DNA of 64,000 nt, from NCBI GenBank assembly GCA_963832715.1, contig CAWHVB010000005.1, forward strand, positions 715,436 through 779,435. The letters are read 5' to 3'. The notes beneath the pieces are model-generated. The model ran no database searches. It saw only the letters and a program-made list of their open reading frames with translations, and was not told the origin of the DNA. Position numbers and translations under genes: made by a program. Every line of letters starts with the position of its first letter. The stretch's first letter is position 1. This document shows, in pieces, positions 16,181 through 24,399 of this stretch. The stretch is from DATFVA01 sp963832715. Lineage in GTDB: Bacteria; Bacteroidota; Ignavibacteria; Ignavibacteriales; Ignavibacteriaceae.

Positions 16181-18511
16181 TCATTTCCAATCCTCATAAT
16201 CAACCTCGCAAAGGGTTGCGTGAAGATCATTAAATATAATTTCCTGCGGTTCCGCGGGCATAGGTATGGTAAATTCAGTTACCGGCTGATCGATTTTAAC
16301 TCTGAAGCGGACAAACTTTTCATCGTCCATTTTAACCTTTACAACTGTATACACCTTAAATCCGGGCGGGACATTCTCCTGCTTAATTCTGCAGGTGACA
16401 TTATATTTATCTCCGTCAGTCTTAACAGAGTTATAAGAAAATTTGTACTTAGGTACACTTGTGCCGTTAATCCACTGGTCGAAAAACCAGGTCATGTCCT
16501 CATCAAAATATTTATCACAGATGCGCTTGAAATCATCTGTCGAGGCTTTATCGCCAGTATATCTATTGTAGAATTCGTGCATTAAGGATTTAAATTTATC
16601 CTCATTCATTGTTTTAAGATCAAGCAGCATATTCCTCAGCATATGAAGTATCCATGCGCCTTTTTCATATATGATAAGACCATAATCGCCCTCTGTTCCG
16701 CTGCTTTGAGTACGGTAGCCGAGACTTACAGGACCTGCTTCCTGGCCGGAACCAAACAGGTATTTTCGGTTATCAAGTATTTGATCTTTCCATTTATCAA
16801 GCAGCCCGAAATAAGCGTCATTTCCCTTAAAGAAAACCTGGGCAAAACTAAGTGCTGCAAACTCGGAGAATGCTTCACTGATCCACTGATCGTGATAAGT
16901 TTTAAAGTCTACACCGATACCCCACCATTGATGGGCGATCTCATGCGCCCTGAATACAACACCTTCTGCATCGTCATCAAGGCCATGGTATGTTATCCAC
17001 GAGAGGTGGACCAGTCCCGGGAAAGCTTCTCCATGCGAGTACGGGATAGGGGTGGCATAAATATGTTTCAAAGAAGTAGTGCCGAACATATTATCAAATA
17101 GCCTGAAGCAATTAATTATTTCACCGGCGATCTGTTCTTCCATGTCGCCCTTCAAAAGAATATTATAAGAGGCGAGGGCGCTGCTTATTTCTTTTATGCC
17201 GGTCCTGTTTATATAAACTGTAACGGCTGGTATACTGTCTTCAGCAGCATCAAATTCATTAAAAAGGCCGATATTGAAGGAGGCATTTCTGGCCGGCTGA
17301 TTATTTGTCCACAGGGAAGTAACCATATCTCCGGAAGTATCTGCAGACATTTTTTCACCTGAAGCAGCAAATTTATATTTAGAAGGATACTGAAAAGTCA
17401 TGTAGTAGATCACTTTCTGCCGGTAACCTAACCGGGGGAACCAATAGTCGGGTGACCTGAGACTTATCCACCCAAGGTCATCTATGTAGAGCAAATCCCC
17501 GTGGTAGTAAATTGTCAATTGATATGTATCGTTTTTCATAAATGGTTCAGGCGGATGAACCCAGAGTACATTATTATCGTCACCCCTGAAGAATTCGCAT
17601 TTGCTGCGGCCGCCGATAAAAACAGAATCTACGCCGAGACCATTATACAGGTAAAAATCAGACCACTGCTGGTTATTAAGCGCGGAAGAAAAAAATATAT
17701 CAGCATGAGCATTAAAGTCCAGATCATCATCTATTGTAGAAACAATTCTATAGCCGGTTGGAGTGAACCTTTCCTTTACTTTAAAATTTTCGTAAGCATC
17801 CCTCATACTGCCGGACGCAGCAAACTGGTTTACAACTTCACGTTCGTGATGAAGGTAGCTGTTTGTTCGTCTTTCAAGAGTTACCTCTTCTTCTTCGAAA
17901 GGATTAATACGAAAAAAAAGCGGATTAGAGTTATGATAAGCTGAGCAAATCTCCGCATAGAAAGAACCATTATTTTCATTCTCAAGGAATGTTTTCATAA
18001 GATCTTTATCGAAGTATTCCGAATCTTCATCATCCAGAAATTTTATTGCATCCTTTAATACATAATCTGCTTCATCATCGGCTCTGCCGGCCTGGAAATT
18101 TAATTTGCCTTCAAGTTCATTTAGAGTGCTGTCGGCAAAAATCAAAAAGAGATATCGGAACTCCTTATCTAACTCCTGTTTTTCATAGAATCTTTCAAGC
18201 TGTTCCTTCTCAATATTGCCGGGCGGCGTAAATGAAAAATTTCCGGTGCCGGTAAAAACAGCTGCGCAGACTTTTCCATTAACAGGGGAGCAAAGAGTAA
18301 GTGTTCCTTCTTTCATGTTAAAGACAGCCGCATCCCTCTTTATGATCAGTCCCGACACTGCCGCCGATTTCTGCGGATCCGCTTTCAAGCTGATCAATTG
18401 ATCATAGATCTCTTTGTATGATGTATTACCAGCTGCCGGGTAAGAGATGTCGATTAAAAATAGAGGACTTAATAAAATCAGCAGAACTAAAATGGATTTT
18501 GAATGGATCAT
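16181..18511 (-). CDS. M1-family (gluzincin) metallopeptidase, exported
   Basis: 776 residues with an N-terminal signal peptide (about 1-27). The zinc site is HEIAHQWW with His523, Glu524 and His527, and the third ligand is Glu546 in WISEAFSEF, the HEXXH-x18-E spacing of M1 enzymes. An N-terminal beta region precedes the catalytic domain and a C-terminal beta domain of about 110 residues follows. The standard GAMEN exopeptidase motif is replaced by a region around HGEAFPGLVHLSW, so aminopeptidase activity is likely but not certain. It is a single gene, convergent with the one on its left. Confidence 0.87.
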   Translation of the reverse strand: MIHSKSILVLLILLSPLFLIDISYPAAGNTSYKEIYDQLISLKADPQKSAAVSGLIIKRDAAVFNMKEGTLTLCSPVNGKVCAAVFTGTGNFSFTPPGNIEKEQLERFYEKQELDKEFRYLFLIFADSTLNELEGKLNFQAGRADDEADYVLKDAIKFLDDEDSEYFDKDLMKTFLENENNGSFYAEICSAYHNSNPLFFRINPFEEEEVTLERRTNSYLHHEREVVNQFAASGSMRDAYENFKVKERFTPTGYRIVSTIDDDLDFNAHADIFFSSALNNQQWSDFYLYNGLGVDSVFIGGRSKCEFFRGDDNNVLWVHPPEPFMKNDTYQLTIYYHGDLLYIDDLGWISLRSPDYWFPRLGYRQKVIYYMTFQYPSKYKFAASGEKMSADTSGDMVTSLWTNNQPARNASFNIGLFNEFDAAEDSIPAVTVYINRTGIKEISSALASYNILLKGDMEEQIAGEIINCFRLFDNMFGTTSLKHIYATPIPYSHGEAFPGLVHLSWITYHGLDDDAEGVVFRAHEIAHQWWGIGVDFKTYHDQWISEAFSEFAALSFAQVFFKGNDAYFGLLDKWKDQILDNRKYLFGSGQEAGPVSLGYRTQSSGTEGDYGLIIYEKGAWILHMLRNMLLDLKTMNEDKFKSLMHEFYNRYTGDKASTDDFKRICDKYFDEDMTWFFDQWINGTSVPKYKFSYNSVKTDGDKYNVTCRIKQENVPPGFKVYTVVKVKMDDEKFVRFRVKIDQPVTEFTIPMPAEPQEIIFNDLHATLCEVDYEDWK

Positions 18512-18825
18512 TATATTCCCTCTGAAAGCTAACTAAGCCGATTTATAAAAGATTGGAATCCTGTTTGAATTCCCCTTCGAACAATTAATTAAGATTATAT
18601 TTGATTCAATTTTAATTAAAACAGGAAATAATATCAATAATTTTTATTGAAAAGTGCAAATAGATTGCAGAAGCTGAACGTGGTTGACTCAATACTTCAA
18701 TTGCTCTCTTTCTCTATGGATCTCAGTCACACTCTCTTTGATTGTAAGTTGGTTATTTTGGCATAGCAAATTTTGGTTGTATAGACATTCACCAATCATT
18801 CATAAAATTTAATTTTAAGCAGCAA

Positions 18826-18854
18826 TTGACTCTGGAATTCCGAATTAGTATGTT
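18826..18854 (+). promoter_or_regulatory. Sigma-70-like promoter for the TrmB-like gene
   Basis: TTGACT (18826-18831) and TATGTT (18849-18854) are separated by 17 bp. Initiation near 18861 would leave about 55 nt of leader before the ATG at 18916. The remainder of the 404-bp gene-free stretch 18512-18915 shows nothing I can name. Confidence 0.5.
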
Positions 18855-18857
18855 AGC

Positions 18858-18896
18858 GTATCCCTATAGAGAGATACAACCTCCTGATGGGGATAC
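18858..18896. promoter_or_regulatory. Inverted repeats GTATCCC/GGGATAC around the TrmB-like gene's transcription start
   Basis: GTATCCC (18858-18864) is inverted as GATAC (18873-18877) and again as GGGATAC (18890-18896). The position just after the predicted -10 fits an operator or a leader hairpin. Autoregulation is an inference. Confidence 0.35.
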
Positions 18897-18915
18897 ATTG
18901 TAAAACAGGAGAATA

Positions 18916-19746
18916 ATGCAGGATTTGATAGAAAAACTTCAGATTTTAGATATCCCGAGAAGGGAGGCCGAGGTTTACCTGGCACTTCTGCAGAAGAACG
19001 AATTCACTGCACCGGATGTATCCCAAATTACCTCGGTCACCAGAACGAAAACATACGAAATACTCCAGAACCTGGTTAAAAAAGGACTTGCAAACCAGAG
19101 TTATAAAAACGGAATGAAAGTATTCAGCAGCGTTAGTCCTGATATAGTAATGAAGAACATCAGCACCGAGTTTGACAGGAAAAAGTTCGTTGCCGATAAA
19201 CTTCAGGAGGACCTGATGAAACTGAAAGCCGAACAGGCAGGCACTTCAGAACCTCTGGACTACATTGAGATATTAACTGAAAGGGAACAAATAAAAGATC
19301 GTTGGCTTTCTATCCAGGACAACACTAAGGAAGAGCTGCTTTTGTTTTCTAAAAGTCCTTATTCATTTTCCCTTGAGGAAAACCTTGACTATGAAAAAGA
19401 TCTGTTAAAAAGAAATGTTATGTTCAAATGCATATATGAGTATTACGATATTAAAACGAAGGATGAAAGAGATCTGTTCATTGCAACGCTGGAAAAATAC
19501 GAAGAGATCGGTGAACAGATAAAAATAGTAGATAAACTTACTATGAAACTCTGTATAAGCGACAGCACCATCACAATGCTTGCGCTGAACGACAGGGTTT
19601 CTCTTAAACCCAGTATAACGACAATGTTTGTGAATCACCCAAGTTTTGCGGTCTCACTGAAGATGGTGTTTCTAAGTTTCTGGTCGATCGGTATAAGTCC
19701 GGCAGAATTTAAAAATAACATATCCCGTTATATCCATGTCCCGTAA
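18916..19746 (+). CDS. TrmB-family transcriptional regulator
   Basis: 276 residues. Residues 1-75 form a winged helix (LDIPRREAEVYLALLQ, TRTKTYEILQNLVKKGLA) typical of TrmB-type regulators, followed by a short coiled coil and a C-terminal ligand-binding domain from about residue 110 (YIEILTEREQIKDRWLSIQ). TrmB proteins respond to sugars in archaea; bacterial members are diverse. The ATG follows AGGAG. No sugar-uptake genes are adjacent, so the target could be the gene itself, the secreted Asp-box gene downstream, or distant loci. Confidence 0.82.
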   Translation: MQDLIEKLQILDIPRREAEVYLALLQKNEFTAPDVSQITSVTRTKTYEILQNLVKKGLANQSYKNGMKVFSSVSPDIVMKNISTEFDRKKFVADKLQEDLMKLKAEQAGTSEPLDYIEILTEREQIKDRWLSIQDNTKEELLLFSKSPYSFSLEENLDYEKDLLKRNVMFKCIYEYYDIKTKDERDLFIATLEKYEEIGEQIKIVDKLTMKLCISDSTITMLALNDRVSLKPSITTMFVNHPSFAVSLKMVFLSFWSIGISPAEFKNNISRYIHVP

Positions 19747-19834
19747 TATTCTTAATTACTGAAACGAAACCAAAATGTTCTTACCATAATAAATAAACAA
19801 TCAACTATAATTATTATTTTTCGCTGGAGATATA

Positions 19835-20656
19835 ATGCAAAAACTATTCAGACTCTCTGTTTCTACTTTCTTATTGGGGTTGATTTTTATTGGCGTTTTA
19901 AATGCTCAATGGCAGGTACCTGCAGGCCCGGATGCCGGGGTGGTGAACTGTCTTGCCAATCAGGATTCTCTGATCTTTGCCGGTACTTTGTCCGGTGTCT
20001 ATAAGAGTACAGACAACGGGCTTACATGGACCAATGCAAGTCAGGGACTTCCGACAACTTACATTTATGATATCTTTTCCACACCTTCTTCAATTTATGC
20101 ATGCTGCTTTGAAGGTATCTTCCGTTCGGACGACCAGGGTGATTCATGGACAGAAACTGATAACGGGATAACCACAGATAATGTATATTCAATGACTTCC
20201 ATCGATCCCGACTTATTCGCCGCTACAATGAACGGAGTATACAGGTCAGTCGATAATGGAAACTCCTGGACCCGGGTTGATACAGGAATGACCGATCCTT
20301 TCATCAACAACGTTACTGCGCTCGGAGCTTATCTTTTCGCAGCAACCGATGATGGAGTATATATGTCGCCGGATCTCGGCGATACTTGGGAGTCCGCAAA
20401 CAACGGGATTACCGGCGGAAGCGTTCACGTAATGGGAATATTAGGCCGGTCGCAGGTATTCGCCGGTACAAATGACGGCATCTTTGTATCGACCGATCAG
20501 GGTACGAGCTGGACTTCGATTACGAACAACCTGGCACCCACTGCAGTTTATTCAATGGGGCTATACAATGACAAGATGTTTGTAGGTGTGGCAAAGGGCG
20601 GAGCTTTTGTGTCGACTGATCAGGGCGCAACACTGGGATCCTGTCACCCAGATTGA
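19835..20656 (+). CDS. 5' part of a frame-interrupted secreted Asp-box/BNR repeat protein
   Basis: 273 codons from an ATG with a signal peptide (cleavage near NAQWQ). The mature part has repeated Asp-box motifs (YKSTDNGLTW, FRSDDQGDSW, YRSVDNGNSW, FVSTDQGTSW) that mark beta-propeller blades as in BNR or Ycf48-like folds. The next Asp box reads FVSTDQGAT and then leaves register: the expected TW follows only if one base at 20629-20633 is removed, after which the frame continues at 20634. The reading stops at 20654. It belongs with 20586-21920 as one gene of about 695 codons. Confidence 0.75.
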   Translation: MQKLFRLSVSTFLLGLIFIGVLNAQWQVPAGPDAGVVNCLANQDSLIFAGTLSGVYKSTDNGLTWTNASQGLPTTYIYDIFSTPSSIYACCFEGIFRSDDQGDSWTETDNGITTDNVYSMTSIDPDLFAATMNGVYRSVDNGNSWTRVDTGMTDPFINNVTALGAYLFAATDDGVYMSPDLGDTWESANNGITGGSVHVMGILGRSQVFAGTNDGIFVSTDQGTSWTSITNNLAPTAVYSMGLYNDKMFVGVAKGGAFVSTDQGATLGSCHPD

Positions 20657-21920
20657 CAATCCTTACATAGGCGATTTTCTTAGTAATAACGGAACGTTAT
20701 ACGCATCAAGTGCGGACGGGGTATATAAATCAACCGATAATGGTGATACATGGAACAGCTACTCAGCCGGGTTCCATGCCTCGAGTGTAAGAGTTTTTCT
20801 TAATACAGATGCCGGCACGTTAGCGGGTACATTCGACAATGGAGCTTTCATATCTCACGATGACGGTCTGACCTGGGAGCCTTTCCCGAATATAAATACA
20901 TCGGGAATTAGAGGACTTGCAAAAAGTAATACAGGATTGTTCGCCGCAACATTGACAGACGGGTTACTGCGGTCAACTGACGGCGGAACCACCTGGGAGA
21001 GAGTTATGTCATCGGTAAGAGATACCTACATCAGGACAGTTGCCGCGCAGGGCAATACCGTTCTTTCAGCAACATTTTCAGCCGGTGCTTACAGATCAAC
21101 CGACAACGGAGACACCTGGTCTCCCTTAAGCAGCGGTCTAACCGATACGGATATAGAAAGCTTTACATTTATCGGGTCAGATGTATTCGCCGCTACAACT
21201 TTCAGCGGTTTTATTTTCCGTTCTACTGATGACGGTGAGACGTGGACGCAGTCATCCAACGGACTATCAAATTATTCTTCCGTGCATAAGGTAGTAGAAG
21301 CCGATAATTACTTATTTGCCGCGGCAGGCGACGGGGTTTATGTATCTGACGATGGCGGAAATAACTGGACTCTAAAAAATAACGGGATGACCTCTACCAT
21401 AATGCTGACGGTGGAGGCATATGGTTCAACAGTTCTTGCAGGTACAGCCGAAGGCTATGCATATAAATCGACGGATTACGGAAATACCTGGACATCAATA
21501 AACGACGGATTACCGCCAGTTGGTTATACAAGTGCAATCGAAGCCTTTAACATCAGCGGTCCGAATCTGATGTGTGCTACATTTTCTACAGATATATTCT
21601 GGCGGCCCGCTGACCAAGTAGTTACTTCAGTACGTGAAGAAAATAATAGCGCACCTAAAGTATTTGCCTTAAGTCAGAACTATCCCAATCCTTTCAACCC
21701 GACCACCCAAATCAGCTACAACATTCCGAAAGCCGGGATGGTGCATATTAATGTGTATAATGTACTTGGTGAGAGAGTTGCCGAGATTGAAAACGGGTTC
21801 AGGCAGGCAGGCAGCTATAATGTTACATTCAATGCATCTGATCTTGCAAGCGGAGTTTATTATTACAGGATAGAGTCAGGCAGTTTTACCAGCACAAAGA
21901 AGATGATTCTCCTTCGCTAA
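20586..21920 (+). CDS. 3' part of the Asp-box protein, with type IX secretion sorting domain
   Basis: From about 20634 the frame continues the propeller with further Asp boxes (YKSTDNGDTW, YRSTDNGDTW, YVSDDGGNNW, YKSTDYGNTW). The last 80 residues are a T9SS type A sorting domain beginning NYPNPFNPTTQISYNIP and ending KKMILLR. Such proteins cross the inner membrane by Sec, cross the outer membrane through the type IX system, and lose the tail on attachment or release. The ATG at 20586 is unlikely to be a real start since it lies within the overlap and has no signal peptide. A strong terminator follows. Confidence 0.8.
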   Translation: MWQRAELLCRLIRAQHWDPVTQIDNPYIGDFLSNNGTLYASSADGVYKSTDNGDTWNSYSAGFHASSVRVFLNTDAGTLAGTFDNGAFISHDDGLTWEPFPNINTSGIRGLAKSNTGLFAATLTDGLLRSTDGGTTWERVMSSVRDTYIRTVAAQGNTVLSATFSAGAYRSTDNGDTWSPLSSGLTDTDIESFTFIGSDVFAATTFSGFIFRSTDDGETWTQSSNGLSNYSSVHKVVEADNYLFAAAGDGVYVSDDGGNNWTLKNNGMTSTIMLTVEAYGSTVLAGTAEGYAYKSTDYGNTWTSINDGLPPVGYTSAIEAFNISGPNLMCATFSTDIFWRPADQVVTSVREENNSAPKVFALSQNYPNPFNPTTQISYNIPKAGMVHINVYNVLGERVAEIENGFRQAGSYNVTFNASDLASGVYYYRIESGSFTSTKKMILLR

Positions 21921-21961
21921 TTTAGAGCGCCGGAGATAAATTCCCCTCATATAGCTATTAA

Positions 21962-21989
21962 GGGAGAGCAGAGATGCTCTCCCTTTTTT
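21962..21989 (+). terminator. Rho-independent terminator after the Asp-box gene
   Basis: A perfect 9-bp stem (GGGAGAGCA / TGCTCTCCC) with a GAGA loop is followed by six T. Confidence 0.92.
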
Positions 21990-22117
21990 AATTTTATACC
22001 GGGTGCACAATCTGGAGATTAGTTCAGCTGTGAAAGAAATCTTTTCCGACATCAGATAAATACGGCAGATATGATGGGGAAATGCGACGATGACGGCAGA
22101 AGGGTAAGCAAAAAAAA

Positions 22118-22184
22118 GAGATTGGTTACAAACTTTTCAAATAGAAAATAAATTTTCTATTAGTTTCTGTTTACAACCAATCTC
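22118..22184. repeat. 67-bp nested inverted repeat in the spacer before the ClC gene
   Basis: Outer arms of 16 nt (22118-22133 and 22169-22184; GAGATTGGTT perfect, then a 2-nt mismatch, then AAAC) enclose an inner perfect 10-bp hairpin AATAGAAAAT / ATTTTCTATT (22140-22161). A run of A precedes it. It lies in the 480-bp gene-free stretch 21921-22400, where the terminator at 21962 is the only other feature seen. It could be a small palindromic element, a structured RNA or a transcription barrier. Confidence 0.8.
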
Positions 22185-22400
22185 AATTACAAATTTAAAA
22201 ATTATTTTTGCTTTGTCAATAGCAATGAAAAAAGCTGTGAGGAAAAGCAGAGGCATACTGAAAGAAACGCGAAATTAAATTCTGAGGTGCGAAATTATTC
22301 CTGTATTTTGTAATTCTTTTGATGGACAAACTTAAATCATACTATTCCGATAAATTTAGTATTTTTCTATTAGGATCACTGATATTAATATTTACAGATT

Positions 22401-24260
22401 TTGAAAAGCAAGCTGAAGAATAACCCTGCTGAACTTAATGATTCTATACCGGTAGCTCCTTCATTAGAGCCTGCCATTGAATCCTTACTAGCATCGAATA
22501 CCCATCCGTTCGGCAGACGTATAATCCGGATATCGTTGATATCTACATTACTTGGGATAACTGCAGGGTATATAGCGCGTGCACTGACCGCTTTAATAGG
22601 GCTCCTTACCAACCTTTTCTTTTACGGGAGATGGTCGTTTAATTTTAGTTCACCTGCCGGTAATCATCTTGGCTGGTTTATAGTGCTGATACCGATTGCA
22701 GGAGCTGTGATAGTCGGCTTTATGGCAAGATACGGATCTGCAGGTATAAGAGGACATGGCATCCCTGAAGCAATGGAACAGGTGATTCTGAATGAAAGCC
22801 GTATCCCTCCGAGACTTACATTCCTTAAGCCTCTATCCGCAGCAATATCTATCGGTTCCGGGGGACCATTTGGTGCCGAAGGTCCGATTATTGCTACAGG
22901 AGGTGCATTGGGATCGCTGATTGGTCAACTTATTCATACGTCAGCTTCTGAGAGGAAGATCCTTCTTGCTGCCGGAGCAGCAGGGGGAATGGCCGCAACT
23001 TTCGGTACACCTGTTGCATCAATCCTCCTGGCCGTTGAGCTGCTCTTGTTTGAATTTAAACCTCAATCACTTATCCCCGTTACGCTGGCAAGCGCGTCGG
23101 CTACCGCGGTGAGGATTTATTATATTGGAGCAACTCCGCTCTTCACTCTGAATACGCTGGAGCAGCCTGGTGCCTATGCTCTTTTGTTCTACCTTCTTCT
23201 TGGCGGTGTAATTGGACTAGCCTCCATTGCGGTCACAAGTTCAGTATATAAAATCGAAGACCTCTTTGAAAAACTTCCTATCCACTGGATGTGGTGGCCT
23301 GCCATAGGCGCAGCTGCTGTGGGTGTGATTGGTTATTTCTTCCCGCGCACTTTGGGCGTAGGGTATGATAATATCGAGATCATTCTTTCAGGAAGAATAA
23401 CAGGTACTGCGCTGCTTATACTGTTCATCTTTAAGTTTGTATCCTGGTCGATCTCACTCGGCAGTGGAACCTCCGGGGGAACTCTTGCTCCTCTATTTAC
23501 AATCGGAGGAGGTCTGGGTTCAGTATTTGGGACTTTTGGTCTTCTTCTTTTTCCCACAGCGGGAATTGATATAAGAATCGCCGCTCTGGTAGGAATGGCT
23601 GCACTTTTTGCCGGTTCCGCCCGGGCCCTTCTGACATCTATAATTTTTGCCTTCGAAATAACTATGCAGCCAGAGGGTCTTTTACCTCTTCTCACTGGCT
23701 GTAGTGCAGCCTACCTGGTTTCGGGGCTATTGATGAAGCATACTATAATGACTAAGAAAATAGCAAGGCGCGGAATAAAAATACCTTTCGAATATGAGGC
23801 CGACTTCCTAGATCTTGTAAGTGTAAAAGATTGCGCAGCGTGTAACGTAGTTACAATTAATGCTGCGGACACAATAGCCGAAATAAGGAACTGGTTCGGC
23901 GGCGGGTCGCCTGACAGCATTCATCATGGCTATCCTGTATTGAATGAATCCGGCAGTCTTGTGGGCTTAGTTTCCAGAAAAACACTGCTCGATCCTTCAA
24001 TCCCGATAACATCCAAAGTTTCAGATATTTTAAGCAACAAATTTGCAATAATTTATCCTGACAGCAGTCTTAAACAAGCCCTTGACCTTATGGCTGAGAC
24101 AGAATTAAACAGGCTTCCTGTTGTGGAGAGAAATGAACCGGGAAAACTTGCTGGGATTCTCTCCCGGAGTGATATTCTCAGAGTGAGAAGAGGGTACCTG
24201 AAGAGTAAACATAAATATGAAAGAAGCCTGAACCCTATGCACTTTATTAAGCACAAGTAG
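22401..24260 (+). CDS. ClC-type chloride channel/antiporter with C-terminal CBS domains
   Basis: 619 residues from a TTG; no ATG or GTG lies near, so the start is tentative. The membrane part (about 45-445) has the ClC selectivity elements GSGGPFGAEGPI, with the gating/proton Glu in GAEGP, and GSGTSGGTLAPLFTIGGGLG. The C-terminal 150 residues form two CBS domains (VSVKDCAACNVVTINAADTI and the VSDILSNKFAIIYPDSSL region) that in this family bind nucleotides and regulate transport. Antiporter or channel mode cannot be told reliably from sequence. The gene appears monocistronic. Confidence 0.93.
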   Translation: MKSKLKNNPAELNDSIPVAPSLEPAIESLLASNTHPFGRRIIRISLISTLLGITAGYIARALTALIGLLTNLFFYGRWSFNFSSPAGNHLGWFIVLIPIAGAVIVGFMARYGSAGIRGHGIPEAMEQVILNESRIPPRLTFLKPLSAAISIGSGGPFGAEGPIIATGGALGSLIGQLIHTSASERKILLAAGAAGGMAATFGTPVASILLAVELLLFEFKPQSLIPVTLASASATAVRIYYIGATPLFTLNTLEQPGAYALLFYLLLGGVIGLASIAVTSSVYKIEDLFEKLPIHWMWWPAIGAAAVGVIGYFFPRTLGVGYDNIEIILSGRITGTALLILFIFKFVSWSISLGSGTSGGTLAPLFTIGGGLGSVFGTFGLLLFPTAGIDIRIAALVGMAALFAGSARALLTSIIFAFEITMQPEGLLPLLTGCSAAYLVSGLLMKHTIMTKKIARRGIKIPFEYEADFLDLVSVKDCAACNVVTINAADTIAEIRNWFGGGSPDSIHHGYPVLNESGSLVGLVSRKTLLDPSIPITSKVSDILSNKFAIIYPDSSLKQALDLMAETELNRLPVVERNEPGKLAGILSRSDILRVRRGYLKSKHKYERSLNPMHFIKHK

Positions 24261-24399
24261 GGTATGATTTATCAGTTCAGGGGTGTCGAATCTTTCATCA
24301 CCCACCCCGGTTGAGCTTACAGAACATTATCATTTGTGTTCCTACTAATCTATCTTTTAATTATATTTATTGTTCTTATTCGGAGGAAATGGAATCAGA

